From contig JAFXAJ010000044.1 in assembly GCA_017517145.1 (NCBI GenBank), positions 1 through 39,439 of the forward strand: DNA of 39,439 nt, written 5' to 3'. Every line of letters starts with the position of its first letter. Position 1 is the stretch's first letter. The position numbers were made by a program, and so were the translations under genes. The stretch is from Ruminococcus sp. (GTDB taxonomy: Bacteria > Bacillota > Clostridia > Oscillospirales > Ruminococcaceae). Positions 1 to 9,029 of this stretch are shown here, one piece after another. A model generated the notes under the pieces. That model worked only from the letters and a program-made list of their open reading frames with translations. It was not told where the DNA came from and did not search any database.

Positions 1-613
1 CACACTTTGGAATTTCCTCTGTACCGTATGCAAGAGCAGCAATTGCCTGAGCTCCGCCTGACATAAATACTCTGTCAACTCCGCAGATAGCAGCTGCTAC
101 AAGTATATCCTTGTTAGGTGTGCCGTCCTTTAAGGGCGGTGTTACCATAACGATTTCCTTAACTCCTGCAATTTTTGCGGGAATTGCATTCATAAGAACG
201 CTGGAGGGATATGCAGCTGTGCCGCCCGGAACATAAAGACCTACACGGGACAATCCACGTACTCTCTGTCCAAGAATTACGCCGTTTTCCTTAGGGTCAA
301 TAAATCCCTGTTCTTTCTGGCGGTTGTGGAAATCAGCAATATTTTCCTGTGCGTTGAGAAGTGCTGTTACAAATTCGGGATCAGCCTCTGTAAGAGCGTC
401 ATTTATAACCTCACGGGGTACTTCGTAATACTGGGGAAGATTTCCGTCAAATTTGAGAGTATAATTCTTTACAGCCTCATCGCCGTTCTCACGGACATCG
501 TCAATAATTGCGGAAACTGTCTCTGTTACCTTTTTATTTGTCTCTCCTGCACGCTTGTTAAGCTCTGCAAGAAATGCCTTTTCATCTGTGCCGTTTGCGT
601 ATATCTTTTTCAT
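1..613 (-). CDS. hisD: Histidinol dehydrogenase, N-terminal part (cut by window edge)
   Basis: Reading the minus strand from the ATG at 613-611 gives about 204 open codons beginning MKKIYANGTDEKAF and running off the left edge. The protein carries the histidinol dehydrogenase signatures GLYVPGGTAAYPSSVLMN and, further on, VTPP and MSGGAQAIAALAYG. HisD is the NAD-dependent, zinc-containing enzyme that performs the last two steps of histidine synthesis, from L-histidinol to L-histidine. The full enzyme is usually about 430 residues, so roughly half is present. The start codon directly abuts the hisG stop (614-616), so the two are translated from one message. Nothing looks broken in the visible part. 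Confidence 0.95.
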   Translation of the reverse strand, partial: MKKIYANGTDEKAFLAELNKRAGETNKKVTETVSAIIDDVRENGDEAVKNYTLKFDGNLPQYYEVPREVINDALTEADPEFVTALLNAQENIADFHNRQKEQGFIDPKENGVILGQRVRGLSRVGLYVPGGTAAYPSSVLMNAIPAKIAGVKEIVMVTPPLKDGTPNKDILVAAAICGVDRVFMSGGAQAIAALAYGTEEIPKC

Positions 614-1243
614 TTACAGATTCTCCTCAATAAGTGTAATAAGTCTTTCAATTTCAGCCTGTCGCATTTTAAGGCTTACTGTATTAACAATAAGACGTGC
701 AGAAATAGGTGCAACGTCCTCAATAACTTCAAGTCCGTTTTCCTTTAATGTTGTTCCTGTTTCTACTATGTCGACTATACCGTCTGCAAGATTGAGAATA
801 GGTGCAAGCTCAACAGAACCTTCAATCTTGATAATATCTGTATCCATGCCCTTTTTCTCAAAAAAGCTTCTTGCCACATTAGGATACTTTGTAGCAATTG
901 TCTTTACACCGTAACCGCTGTAAAAATCAAATCCCTTTTTAGTTGCAAGAGCAAATTTACATCTGCCGAAACCAAGATCAACAAGCTCAAAAAACTTGCC
1001 TTTCATCTCCATAATTGTATCCTTGCCTACAACTCCCATATCGCATACACCATGCTCAACGTATGTAATAACGTCATTTGCTTTTGCAAGTACAACTTCA
1101 AGATTTGCATCAGGTACGGGAAGTATAAGCTTTCTGCCCTTTTCACGTACTGCTGTACAATCAAATCCAAGCTTCTCAAGAAGTCCTACTGTATCCTTTT
1201 CAAGTCTGCCCTTTGTGAGAGCGATTCTTATCGGTTTGTTCAT
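614..1243 (-). CDS. hisG: ATP phosphoribosyltransferase catalytic subunit, short form
   Basis: This 209-residue protein begins MNKPIRIALTKGRLEKDTVGLLEKLG and contains the phosphate-binding segment DIVETGTTLKENGLE typical of HisG. It makes the first committed step of histidine synthesis, joining ATP and PRPP to form phosphoribosyl-ATP. At about 210 residues it is the short HisG form, which lacks the C-terminal regulatory domain of the long form and in known systems works only in complex with HisZ. hisZ lies immediately upstream and overlaps it by four bases. Feedback control by histidine would be expected to act through HisZ. Confidence 0.97.
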   Translation of the reverse strand: MNKPIRIALTKGRLEKDTVGLLEKLGFDCTAVREKGRKLILPVPDANLEVVLAKANDVITYVEHGVCDMGVVGKDTIMEMKGKFFELVDLGFGRCKFALATKKGFDFYSGYGVKTIATKYPNVARSFFEKKGMDTDIIKIEGSVELAPILNLADGIVDIVETGTTLKENGLEVIEDVAPISARLIVNTVSLKMRQAEIERLITLIEENL

Positions 1244-2436
1244 ATTTCATCCTCCTCGCTGTCACAGTCAACTACTACAACCTTGCCGATTCTCTTTTCC
1301 TTAGCGTATTCTCTGACAGATTCTATGTCGCTGAACAGTGCATTTTCCACAATAAATCCCTGTTCACGGAGTTCCCTTGCCTGCTTGATTGCAGCAGCTT
1401 CACAGCCTTCCTCTGCATACACTATTACATCAGGTGAGGGATCTGTGGGAAGTATTCCGTTTCTCTCAATTACCTTTGAGATTGCATTTACATTTACTGC
1501 AAATCCTACAGCAGGTATGTCGTAACCAAAATCTGAAATGAGCTTGTCATAACGTCCTCCGGAGATAACCTCCTCGCCATGTCCCTTCAGATAACCCTTG
1601 ATTATAAGTCCTGTATAATAATCAGTCTTGTTTACAAGTCCAAGGTCTACGGTGATATTTCCTTCATTGCCGCAGATTTCAGCTATATCACAGTAAATTT
1701 CACGAAGCTCATCAAGTATTCTCTTTACATTTTCATCAGGGAGAATCTCCTCTGCTTTTTCAAATACTTCTTCTCCGCCGAAAAGTGCAGGGAGCTTTTT
1801 AAGTGCAACGGTAATGCTGTTGCTGCCAAAGGTATCAAGGAAATCATTGAGTGCAGGGAAATTCTTATTCTCTATAAGCTTACGTATATAATCCTTGTCC
1901 TTTTCATCAGCGTCAAGACGTTCAACGAGCGTCTTGAATACGCCGATATGTCCGATTTCAAGAGAGAATTCCAGTCCAAATGCCTTTAAAGCGTCAACAG
2001 CTGCTGAAATTACCTCAAGGTCAGCCATTTTCATTTCAGAACCAATAAGTTCAATACCTGCCTGAACTGTTTCGTCACTTCTGCCCTTTAAGAGGGATTC
2101 ATTACGGTATACCGTCTGATTATAGCAGAGTTTCAGAGGCAGTTCAGCATCACGGAGACGAGTTGCCACAACTCTTGCAATAGGCATTGTTGAATCAGGG
2201 CGCATTACAATAAGTCTGCCCTTGCTGTCAGTCATCTTGTAAAGATTCTCCTGCGGAAAATAACGAGATTTCATATTGAATACATCGAAAAATTCAAGTC
2301 CCGGTGTTATAATTTCGCTGTATCCCCTGCTCTTGAAAAGTCTGAGCAGTGTATCTTCAATTGTTCTTCTTACAATACACTCACCGAAAAGCAGATCCTT
2401 TGTGCCCTCGGGAGTTATAAGATCATAATTTTTCAT
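1240..2436 (-). CDS. hisZ: ATP phosphoribosyltransferase regulatory subunit (HisRS-like)
   Basis: The 398-residue protein resembles the catalytic core of histidyl-tRNA synthetase: it begins MKNYDLITPEGTKDLLFGE and has the class II-type segment RPDSTMPIARVVATRL and the HisRS-like motif GLIIKGYLKGHGEEVISGGRYDKL. In organisms with short HisG this paralogue does not charge tRNA but forms the regulatory half of the HisG-HisZ complex. The start at 2436 is preferred because AAAGGAG sits about 7 bases upstream (2443-2449); a GTG at 2451 is in frame but lies inside this ribosome-binding site. It is the first gene of the his operon and overlaps hisG by four bases, which suggests translational coupling. 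Confidence 0.94.
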   Translation of the reverse strand: MKNYDLITPEGTKDLLFGECIVRRTIEDTLLRLFKSRGYSEIITPGLEFFDVFNMKSRYFPQENLYKMTDSKGRLIVMRPDSTMPIARVVATRLRDAELPLKLCYNQTVYRNESLLKGRSDETVQAGIELIGSEMKMADLEVISAAVDALKAFGLEFSLEIGHIGVFKTLVERLDADEKDKDYIRKLIENKNFPALNDFLDTFGSNSITVALKKLPALFGGEEVFEKAEEILPDENVKRILDELREIYCDIAEICGNEGNITVDLGLVNKTDYYTGLIIKGYLKGHGEEVISGGRYDKLISDFGYDIPAVGFAVNVNAISKVIERNGILPTDPSPDVIVYAEEGCEAAAIKQARELREQGFIVENALFSDIESVREYAKEKRIGKVVVVDCDSEEDEI

Positions 2437-2490
2437 AAATACTCCTTTCACGTTTAGGTATCAGACACTTTAGCGTGTTACTATGATAAT

Positions 2491-2519
2491 ATGATACCAT
2501 AACATCATAATAAAGTCAA
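2491..2519 (-). promoter_or_regulatory. Probable sigma-A promoter of the hisZ-hisG-hisD operon
   Basis: On the minus strand TTGACT (2519-2514) and TATCAT (2496-2491) are separated by 17 bases, with a TG two bases before the -10 box (extended -10). The -35 box starts two bases after the polC stop codon. The predicted leader is only about 45 bases, so there is no room for a T-box or a leader peptide attenuator; it holds a short ACAC/GTGT hairpin near the predicted RNA 5' end. Confidence 0.72.
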
Positions 2520-2520
2520 G

Positions 2521-5500
2521 TTAAAAGAATGACATCTGTGTAGATTCGGGTAAATCACCAAAAGCTCCGATGCTTTTCAGCATATCTATTGTCGTCTTTG
2601 ACACATTGCTCATCTGCTGAAATTCTTCTATGGAAATAAATCCGCCTGACTGGGCTGCTTCGTAAAGACCCTTTGCGGCATTCTCTCCTACACCGGACAT
2701 GGCTGCAAATGGTATTCTCAATTTACCGTCCTCTATAAGATAATCTACTGCATGAGATTTAAAAAGGTTTATAGGTAAAAACTCATATCCTCTCGACAGC
2801 ATTTCGTTTGTAATCAGCAATATATCGTACAAATCGCTTTCCTTTTTTGAACGGTCATTGCCCAGTTCTTTCAGTTCAGCAATTTTTGCCCGCACTGCTT
2901 CCTTGCCTTTTGATGCAAGCTCAGCATCAAAATCTTCACCTCGTACTGAAAAATAAGTGGAGTAATATTCCAATGGCTTATATAACTTGAACCAACCCAG
3001 CTTCATTGCTGCTATAACATAAGCAGCCGCATGAGCCTTAGGAAACATATACTTGATTTTCAGACAGCTTTCAATATACCATTCCGGAACATTGTGACTT
3101 TTCAGCATTTCAATTATTTCAGATGTAAACTGCTTGGAAGCTTTTCCTTTTCTTGTCCACTCCATTATCTGAAATGCCATTTTCGGTTCTACATCCTTAT
3201 AAAGCAAGTATGTCATGATACTGTCACGAGTACCGATAACCTCGGATATTGTACAAGTTCCGTTTTCAATCAGGTCTTTGGCATTTCCAAGCCATACGTC
3301 AGTACCGTGAGAAAGTCCTGAAATCTGTAAAAAGTCACTGAATCTTGATGGTTTGGCATCCAGAAGCATACCTATTGTGAAGTTCGTTCCCATTTCAGGA
3401 ATTCCCAGGCTTCCGGTTTTGCAGAAAATTTCTTCCTCTGTAACTCCAAGAACCGTACAGTCAGTGCACATTTTTATAACCTCGGAATCATAAGCTGGAA
3501 TATCCTTTATTTCAAGACCTGTTAAATCCTCCAGATGTTTATACAATGTAGGTACAACGTGTCCCAGTTCATCAAGCTTCAATATAGTATCATGGAGAGA
3601 ATTAAAGTCAAAATGGGTTGTAATTACTTCTGAATCCGCTGAATCCGCAGGATGCTGAACAGGGGTAAAATCGTATACCTCATAATCGGAAGGTACAACA
3701 ACCATTCCTCCCGGATGCTGTCCTGTTGTACGCTTGATACCGGTGCAACCTATGGAAAGCCTTGTCATCTCAGAATTGTTCAGGCTTATTCCGTTTTCTT
3801 CACAGTATTTTTTTACATAACCGAAAGCCGTTTTATCTGCAACGGCAGAGATTGTTCCAGCCTTGAAAACGTTTGACTTTCCGAACAGCTTTTCTGTATA
3901 TCTGTGGGCATAAAACTGATATTCACCGGAAAAATTAAGGTCAATATCCGGAGCTTTATCACCGTCAAATCCAAGGAATGTTTCAAAGGGAATGTCATGC
4001 CCCTCTCTGAGCATATCCGTTCCGCACTTAGGACAGTTTTTCTGTGGCAGGTCAAATCCCGAACCGCACTTTCCGTCAAGGATAAACTCACTGTATTTAC
4101 ATTCCTTATTCGGGCATATATAATGGGGCGGCAAAGGATTAACCTCGGATATTCCTGCCATTGAAGCAACAAAAGATGAACCGACAGAACCTCTTGAACC
4201 TACAAGATAGCCATTTTCAACCGAGTTCCATACGAGCTTCTGTGCGATAATATAAAGCACCGAGAAACCATGCTTGATAATTGATGAAAGCTCTCTGTCA
4301 AGCCGCTTTTCTACAAGTTCAGGCAGCGGATTTCCATATATCTCATAAGCCTTATCATGTGTGATGCGTACAAGATCATCTTCTGCACCGTCAATTGTCG
4401 GTGTAAATGTGCCCTTCGGTATAGGTCTTACAACTTCAACCATATCAGCAATAGCATTGGTATTTGTGATTACTACTTCCTTGGCTTTGTCCTCTCCGAG
4501 ATAATCAAATTCTTTGAGCATCTCATCGGTAGTGCGGAAATAGAGCATTGCCTGATTTTCCGCATCTTTAAAGCCCATACTTGCAAGAATTATCTTACGA
4601 TAAATAGCGTCTTTAGGGTCAATAAAATGTACGTCACAGGTTGCACATACAGGAATATTCAACTTTTCGCCCAAATCAACTATATACTGATTGAAACGAC
4701 GAAGTTCTTCATCGTCCGCTGCCACACCTTCACGAACCATAAATTCATTATTGCACAACGGCTGTATTTCGAGATAGTCATAAAATTCAGCCAGTTTTTC
4801 AATAGTTCCTTCGGATTTTCTGTCAAGCATAGCCTGAAATAATTCTCCGGCTTCACAGGCGCTTCCAAAAATCAGACCTTCACGATGTTCCATGAGCACT
4901 GATTTAGGAATAAGCGGCTTTTTATAGAAATAATCAAGGTTGCTTACAGATACAAGACGGTAAAGATTTTTAAGTCCTGCCTGATTTCGTACAAGAATTA
5001 TCTGATGATATGAACGAAGCTTTTTAACATCTATATCATTTACTATGTCGTTTAATTGACCAATATTTGTGAATCCCCTCTGGGATTTCAGACGATTTAC
5101 AAGTTCAATATATATCCTTGACAGCATTAACGCATCCTGGTCGGCACGATGATGCTCAAATCCGCCTAATTTCAGGGCTTTTGCAACATTATTAAGCTTG
5201 TGACGGCCCATTTCAGGAAGCATAGCCTGACATAACACAAGCGTATCAATCCAGTTATATCTGAAATCTATACTGTGACGCTTGCACACCTCATTTATCA
5301 TGGTTATATCAAAATTTCCGTTATGCGCTGCAAGTACAGGATTTTCTCCGCAGAATTCCATAAATTTCCGCAGTGCCTCATCTTCCAATGGTGCACTTGC
5401 TACAGTTTCATCAGTAATACTTGTCAGTTCTGTGATTTTTTCGGGTATATGCATCTGAGGATTGACGTATATCTCAAAGGTGTCCACATTCTGCATATTT

Positions 5501-6855
5501 TTCAGTTTGACAGCAGCAATGCTTGTCAGCCTGTCCTTTGTGAAGCTTAAACCTGTTGTTTCAACGTCAAATATTATAATCTCATCATTGAAATCACGGC
5601 TGTCAGGATTTTTAAGTATCATTTCCCTGTCAATATCATTTACAACATAAGCTTCCATGCCGTAAATAACTTTGAAATTCTTTGGCATATTATACATACA
5701 ATCAGGGAAAGCCTGTACACAGCCGTGGTCTGTAATCGCCATTGCCTGATGTCCCCACTCTGCTGCCCGTGTTATAAGCTTTACAGGGTCGGTTACAGCG
5801 TCCATTGCAGACATATTGCTATGACAATGGAGTTCAACTCGTTTTTCGGGATAATTGTCCGTTTTCGGAACTCGTTTTACCTTGATTATTGAATTGGCAA
5901 GTACACAAATATCTCTCGCATATTCGTCATAATCTATTTTTCCGGAAACAAGCAGCGACGCTCCCGATTTTATTCCATTAAGTTTTTCAAGTTCTTCTTT
6001 TTCATCTTCTTTGATGAAACACTTAACCATAAGAGAACCGCTGTAGTCTGTTATATTAAACGTAACAACGCTTTTGCCGTTGCGCAGTTCCTTTATTTCC
6101 TTTGCAAATACATCTCCGACTACTACCGTTTTTGTTCCGAGATTCTGTACTGCCTTGGATATTGACTGTGGTGTTTCTCTTATTGAACGTCCGTAAATTA
6201 TTTCTGCCGATTCACGGTCAAATACAAGATCTGCTATACTATTGTCAATCACCTGAGTAGGTACAGCTGCAGCAGCGGCTTCTAAATGGATTTCCTGCGG
6301 TGTTTTTTCCGGTATAAGCTGTTCGCTGTAATCTGGAAGTTCAGCTGCCGCTTTTTCTATTAGTTCGTCGTATACCTCGTTAGAAACTGCTTCATCTCCT
6401 CCAAGATTAATATTGAAATTAATGCCGAACTGATTATATATCAGCTGCGAAAGATGCCTTGAAAATGCACACTTTGACAGCATATCAAGTCCGCCGTGTT
6501 TCAGAATAATATCAATATTTCCGCCGTTTATGTGGATTTCTGCATCGTTGAGAAATCCGTTTACCACAGATACCTGACGTTTCAGTCGCTCTATGAGGTC
6601 ACCCATGCAGGAAATACCAAAAAGCTCTTTAGGATAACGGGGGTTAAGCGTAACTGACTCTATTTCCAGCGCTTTCGTAACTGCATTGTTAAACGCCGAT
6701 ATATCACTGTAGGGCACTATATTTTTGAATTCAGCATAAAAAGAAAAATTCTTCAAATCGTCGGAATATGTAAGCTTGTATACCCGTCCTTCACGCACAG
6801 TTTCGGGAATATCAGGACAATATTCTTTCAAGAATTCAGATAAATTTATATCCAT
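2521..6855 (-). CDS. polC: DNA polymerase III alpha subunit, PolC type
   Basis: At 1444 residues this is a full-length Gram-positive replicative polymerase. In order it shows an N-terminal region, an OB-fold of about residues 240-325, a PHP domain beginning VELHCHSNMSAMDAVTD near 340, a DEDDh proofreading exonuclease starting FDVETTG near 429 with later AHNGNFD and HHRADQDA motifs, and the polymerase core with GSRGSVGSSF and the catalytic DIDLNFSG. A four-cysteine zinc site (CPNKECKYS...CPKCGTDM) lies in the palm-side insertion as expected for PolC. It is the last gene of the pyrH-to-polC operon: its ATG overlaps the ispG stop by one base (TGATG). No terminator is visible after it, so some transcripts may read into the his operon. 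Confidence 0.98.
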   Translation of the reverse strand: MDINLSEFLKEYCPDIPETVREGRVYKLTYSDDLKNFSFYAEFKNIVPYSDISAFNNAVTKALEIESVTLNPRYPKELFGISCMGDLIERLKRQVSVVNGFLNDAEIHINGGNIDIILKHGGLDMLSKCAFSRHLSQLIYNQFGINFNINLGGDEAVSNEVYDELIEKAAAELPDYSEQLIPEKTPQEIHLEAAAAAVPTQVIDNSIADLVFDRESAEIIYGRSIRETPQSISKAVQNLGTKTVVVGDVFAKEIKELRNGKSVVTFNITDYSGSLMVKCFIKEDEKEELEKLNGIKSGASLLVSGKIDYDEYARDICVLANSIIKVKRVPKTDNYPEKRVELHCHSNMSAMDAVTDPVKLITRAAEWGHQAMAITDHGCVQAFPDCMYNMPKNFKVIYGMEAYVVNDIDREMILKNPDSRDFNDEIIIFDVETTGLSFTKDRLTSIAAVKLKNMQNVDTFEIYVNPQMHIPEKITELTSITDETVASAPLEDEALRKFMEFCGENPVLAAHNGNFDITMINEVCKRHSIDFRYNWIDTLVLCQAMLPEMGRHKLNNVAKALKLGGFEHHRADQDALMLSRIYIELVNRLKSQRGFTNIGQLNDIVNDIDVKKLRSYHQIILVRNQAGLKNLYRLVSVSNLDYFYKKPLIPKSVLMEHREGLIFGSACEAGELFQAMLDRKSEGTIEKLAEFYDYLEIQPLCNNEFMVREGVAADDEELRRFNQYIVDLGEKLNIPVCATCDVHFIDPKDAIYRKIILASMGFKDAENQAMLYFRTTDEMLKEFDYLGEDKAKEVVITNTNAIADMVEVVRPIPKGTFTPTIDGAEDDLVRITHDKAYEIYGNPLPELVEKRLDRELSSIIKHGFSVLYIIAQKLVWNSVENGYLVGSRGSVGSSFVASMAGISEVNPLPPHYICPNKECKYSEFILDGKCGSGFDLPQKNCPKCGTDMLREGHDIPFETFLGFDGDKAPDIDLNFSGEYQFYAHRYTEKLFGKSNVFKAGTISAVADKTAFGYVKKYCEENGISLNNSEMTRLSIGCTGIKRTTGQHPGGMVVVPSDYEVYDFTPVQHPADSADSEVITTHFDFNSLHDTILKLDELGHVVPTLYKHLEDLTGLEIKDIPAYDSEVIKMCTDCTVLGVTEEEIFCKTGSLGIPEMGTNFTIGMLLDAKPSRFSDFLQISGLSHGTDVWLGNAKDLIENGTCTISEVIGTRDSIMTYLLYKDVEPKMAFQIMEWTRKGKASKQFTSEIIEMLKSHNVPEWYIESCLKIKYMFPKAHAAAYVIAAMKLGWFKLYKPLEYYSTYFSVRGEDFDAELASKGKEAVRAKIAELKELGNDRSKKESDLYDILLITNEMLSRGYEFLPINLFKSHAVDYLIEDGKLRIPFAAMSGVGENAAKGLYEAAQSGGFISIEEFQQMSNVSKTTIDMLKSIGAFGDLPESTQMSFF

Positions 6856-7892
6856 CAGAGTTTTTCTACCTCCGCAAGGAGCTCAGATACTATTTCCTCC
6901 TCCTTGATTTTACGTTGTGTACCGTCTTTCTTGAAAATAACTGCACAGCCGTCTCCGCCTGCAATGCCTATATCGGCTTCTCTTGCTTCTCCGGGACCAT
7001 TTACAACACAGCCCATAACTGCTACTGTTATATCCTTTTCGGAATCAGCCAGTGCTGCTTCAACTTTCTTTGCAGTGCCGATAAGGTCAATTCTCGTGCG
7101 TCCGCAGGTAGGACAGCTTACAATCGTAACGCCCTTTCTCTTGCCAATACATTTAAGAATATCCTTTGCTGCTGCTATTTCCTTTACAGGTTCATCGGTA
7201 AGTGATACACGGATAGTTTCTCCAATTCCATCGCAAAGAAGTGCTCCTATGCCTATTGCTGACTTTATCAGTCCCATACGTTCTGTTCCTGCCTCAGTTA
7301 CACCCAGATGCAGAGGATAACTGCATTTCTCAGCGGCTAAACGATATGAAGCCAACATTCTGTTTACATCAGAGGATTTTATGGATATAACTATGTCGTT
7401 GAAATCAAATCTCTCCAGTAATGCCGCATGGTTCAATGCGCTTTCTACAAGTGCTTCGGGAGTCGGAGAACCATATTTTGCCAGAAGTTCTTTTTCAAGA
7501 GAACCTGAATTCACTCCTATGCGTATAGGAAGATTTCTTGCACGGCAAGCGTCAACAACGGCTTTTACCCTGTCAAGTCCGCCAATATTTCCGGGATTTA
7601 TACGAATCTTGTCTACTCCGGCAGCTGCGGCTTCAATTGCAAGACGATAATCAAAATGTATATCAGCTACAAGGGGAATTTTTACTGCTTCTTTGATAGC
7701 AGGAATAAGCTTTACAGCCTCCATATCTGGAATTGCTGCACGTACTATTTCGCAGCCTGCTTTTTCAAGCTCTACAGCCTGCTTTACACTGCCTTCTATA
7801 TCGTCTGAACGTACATTCAGCATTGACTGTATGTAGATATGCTTCCCATCAAGAACGCAGTTTCCGACTTTCACAGCTCTGACATTTCTCAT
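6855..7892 (-). CDS. ispG: 4-hydroxy-3-methylbut-2-enyl diphosphate synthase (flavodoxin-type)
   Basis: This 345-residue enzyme of the MEP isoprenoid pathway reduces MEcPP to HMBPP using a [4Fe-4S] cluster. The three cluster cysteines are visible at about C260 and C263 (SCPTCGRTRIDL) and C295 (MGCVVNGPGEA). The N-terminal TIM-barrel half shows PLVADIHFDYRLA and KIRINPGNIG. Length fits the compact bacterial form. The start at 7892 has a strong AAAAAGGAG site 8 bases upstream. It lies between rseP and polC as in other Clostridia, and together with dxr in the same operon supplies isoprenoid precursors for UppS. A perfect 15-bp inverted repeat stands between rseP and its ribosome-binding site. 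Confidence 0.97.
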   Translation of the reverse strand: MRNVRAVKVGNCVLDGKHIYIQSMLNVRSDDIEGSVKQAVELEKAGCEIVRAAIPDMEAVKLIPAIKEAVKIPLVADIHFDYRLAIEAAAAGVDKIRINPGNIGGLDRVKAVVDACRARNLPIRIGVNSGSLEKELLAKYGSPTPEALVESALNHAALLERFDFNDIVISIKSSDVNRMLASYRLAAEKCSYPLHLGVTEAGTERMGLIKSAIGIGALLCDGIGETIRVSLTDEPVKEIAAAKDILKCIGKRKGVTIVSCPTCGRTRIDLIGTAKKVEAALADSEKDITVAVMGCVVNGPGEAREADIGIAGGDGCAVIFKKDGTQRKIKEEEIVSELLAEVEKL

Positions 7893-7911
7893 AGTATTTA
7901 CTCCTTTTTTT

Positions 7912-7945
7912 AAATACCGTACAAAGCTGCCTTTGTACGGTATTT
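7912..7945 (-). repeat. Perfect 15-bp inverted repeat between rseP and ispG
   Basis: Arms 7912-7926 (AAATACCGTACAAAG) and 7931-7945 are exact reverse complements around a 4-base loop. The hairpin begins three bases after the rseP stop and ends just before the ispG ribosome-binding site. In the direction of transcription it is followed by A residues rather than a U-tract, so it is not a normal intrinsic terminator; an mRNA processing or stability element is more plausible. Confidence 0.7.
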
Positions 7946-7948
7946 CTG

Positions 7949-9007
7949 TTATTTTTCAAATAATCTCATAATATCATTGAAGGTTGCAAATATCATTATG
8001 CCAAATACAAGCACCATTCCCGCAAGATGGACATACCCTTCATGCTCAGGCTTCACAGGTTTTCTTCTGATAAGCTCAATAAAGCAGAAAAGAAGCCGTC
8101 CGCCGTCAAGTCCCGGTATGGGCAGTAGGTTCATGATTCCAAGATTTATTGAAATCAATGAAATCATATAGACGATATTGAATACAGCATCTTCCGTGGA
8201 TTCAGCCTGTTCAGTAGTTTCACTAATTGTTGTAACTACGCCTACAGGACCTGATACTTCATCTTTGCTGACTTTTCCTGTAAAGATATGCTTCAGCGAA
8301 AGCTCAACTACGTGCCCCATTGACACGAATATTCTGCCTGAACAATTTAAAACTCCGCCTACAGTTTTTTCCTTGTAGACAAGTCCGAAATCCATAACTT
8401 CACCTGTATTGGAATTGTGAAACTTCACATCCTTGAACTCCATTTTTTCACCGTCACGCTTTACCACTATATCATGGGTATCGTCGTTAGGGTCAAGCAT
8501 GAACATGAAATTCAGGTCAAATATACTGAAAATCGGAGTATCGTCTATTTTCACTATTACATCATCATGTCTGAGTCCTGATTTATAGCTCTCAGCATAA
8601 TATGTCGGTGTTCCGTCCTCCCCCTTTACGCCTGCAAATCCTGAAATCTGCGTTGTAGGAATTTCTGTCATCATGGACACCATGATTATTACAGCTATTA
8701 TTCCGAGGACAAAGTTCATACCTGCACCTGCAAAGAGTACAACCATTCTTTTCCACAGCTTTGCATTGCGGAAGCTTCTGGGATCATCGCCCGAACTGTC
8801 TTCACCCTCCATAGCGCAATATCCGCCGATAGGAAGTAGCCGCAGAGAATACATTGTTTCGCCCTTCTGACGCTGGATAATCTTAGGTCCCATTCCTACT
8901 GCAAATTCCAGCACCTTTATTCCGCTGAGCTTTGCACATATAAAATGACCGAATTCATGGACTGTAACTATCAGTCCGAAAATCAACAAAGCTATTACTA
9001 TACCCAT
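7949..9007 (-). CDS. rseP: RIP metalloprotease, site-2 protease family (M50)
   Basis: The 352-residue membrane protein starts with a hydrophobic segment that contains the zinc-binding HEFGH (H17, E18, H21). A central PDZ-like region of about residues 120-200 follows, then transmembrane segments with the second zinc-ligand motif NLLPIPGLDGGRL near the C-terminus. These are the hallmarks of RseP/RasP intramembrane proteases, which cut membrane-bound anti-sigma factors and signal-peptide remnants within the bilayer. It sits between dxr and ispG, the standard Firmicutes location. The anti-sigma-like single-TM protein at the right end of this window is one conceivable kind of substrate, but nothing in the sequence links them. 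Confidence 0.95.
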   Translation of the reverse strand: MGIVIALLIFGLIVTVHEFGHFICAKLSGIKVLEFAVGMGPKIIQRQKGETMYSLRLLPIGGYCAMEGEDSSGDDPRSFRNAKLWKRMVVLFAGAGMNFVLGIIAVIIMVSMMTEIPTTQISGFAGVKGEDGTPTYYAESYKSGLRHDDVIVKIDDTPIFSIFDLNFMFMLDPNDDTHDIVVKRDGEKMEFKDVKFHNSNTGEVMDFGLVYKEKTVGGVLNCSGRIFVSMGHVVELSLKHIFTGKVSKDEVSGPVGVVTTISETTEQAESTEDAVFNIVYMISLISINLGIMNLLPIPGLDGGRLLFCFIELIRRKPVKPEHEGYVHLAGMVLVFGIMIFATFNDIMRLFEK

Positions 9008-9029
9008 ATCTTATCCTTTCGCTCTCCAA

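Noticed and set aside
2437-2520. T-box or leader peptide controlling histidine synthesis
   Set aside because: The leader from the predicted start to hisZ is only about 45 bases and has no T-box conserved sequence or His-rich small frame.
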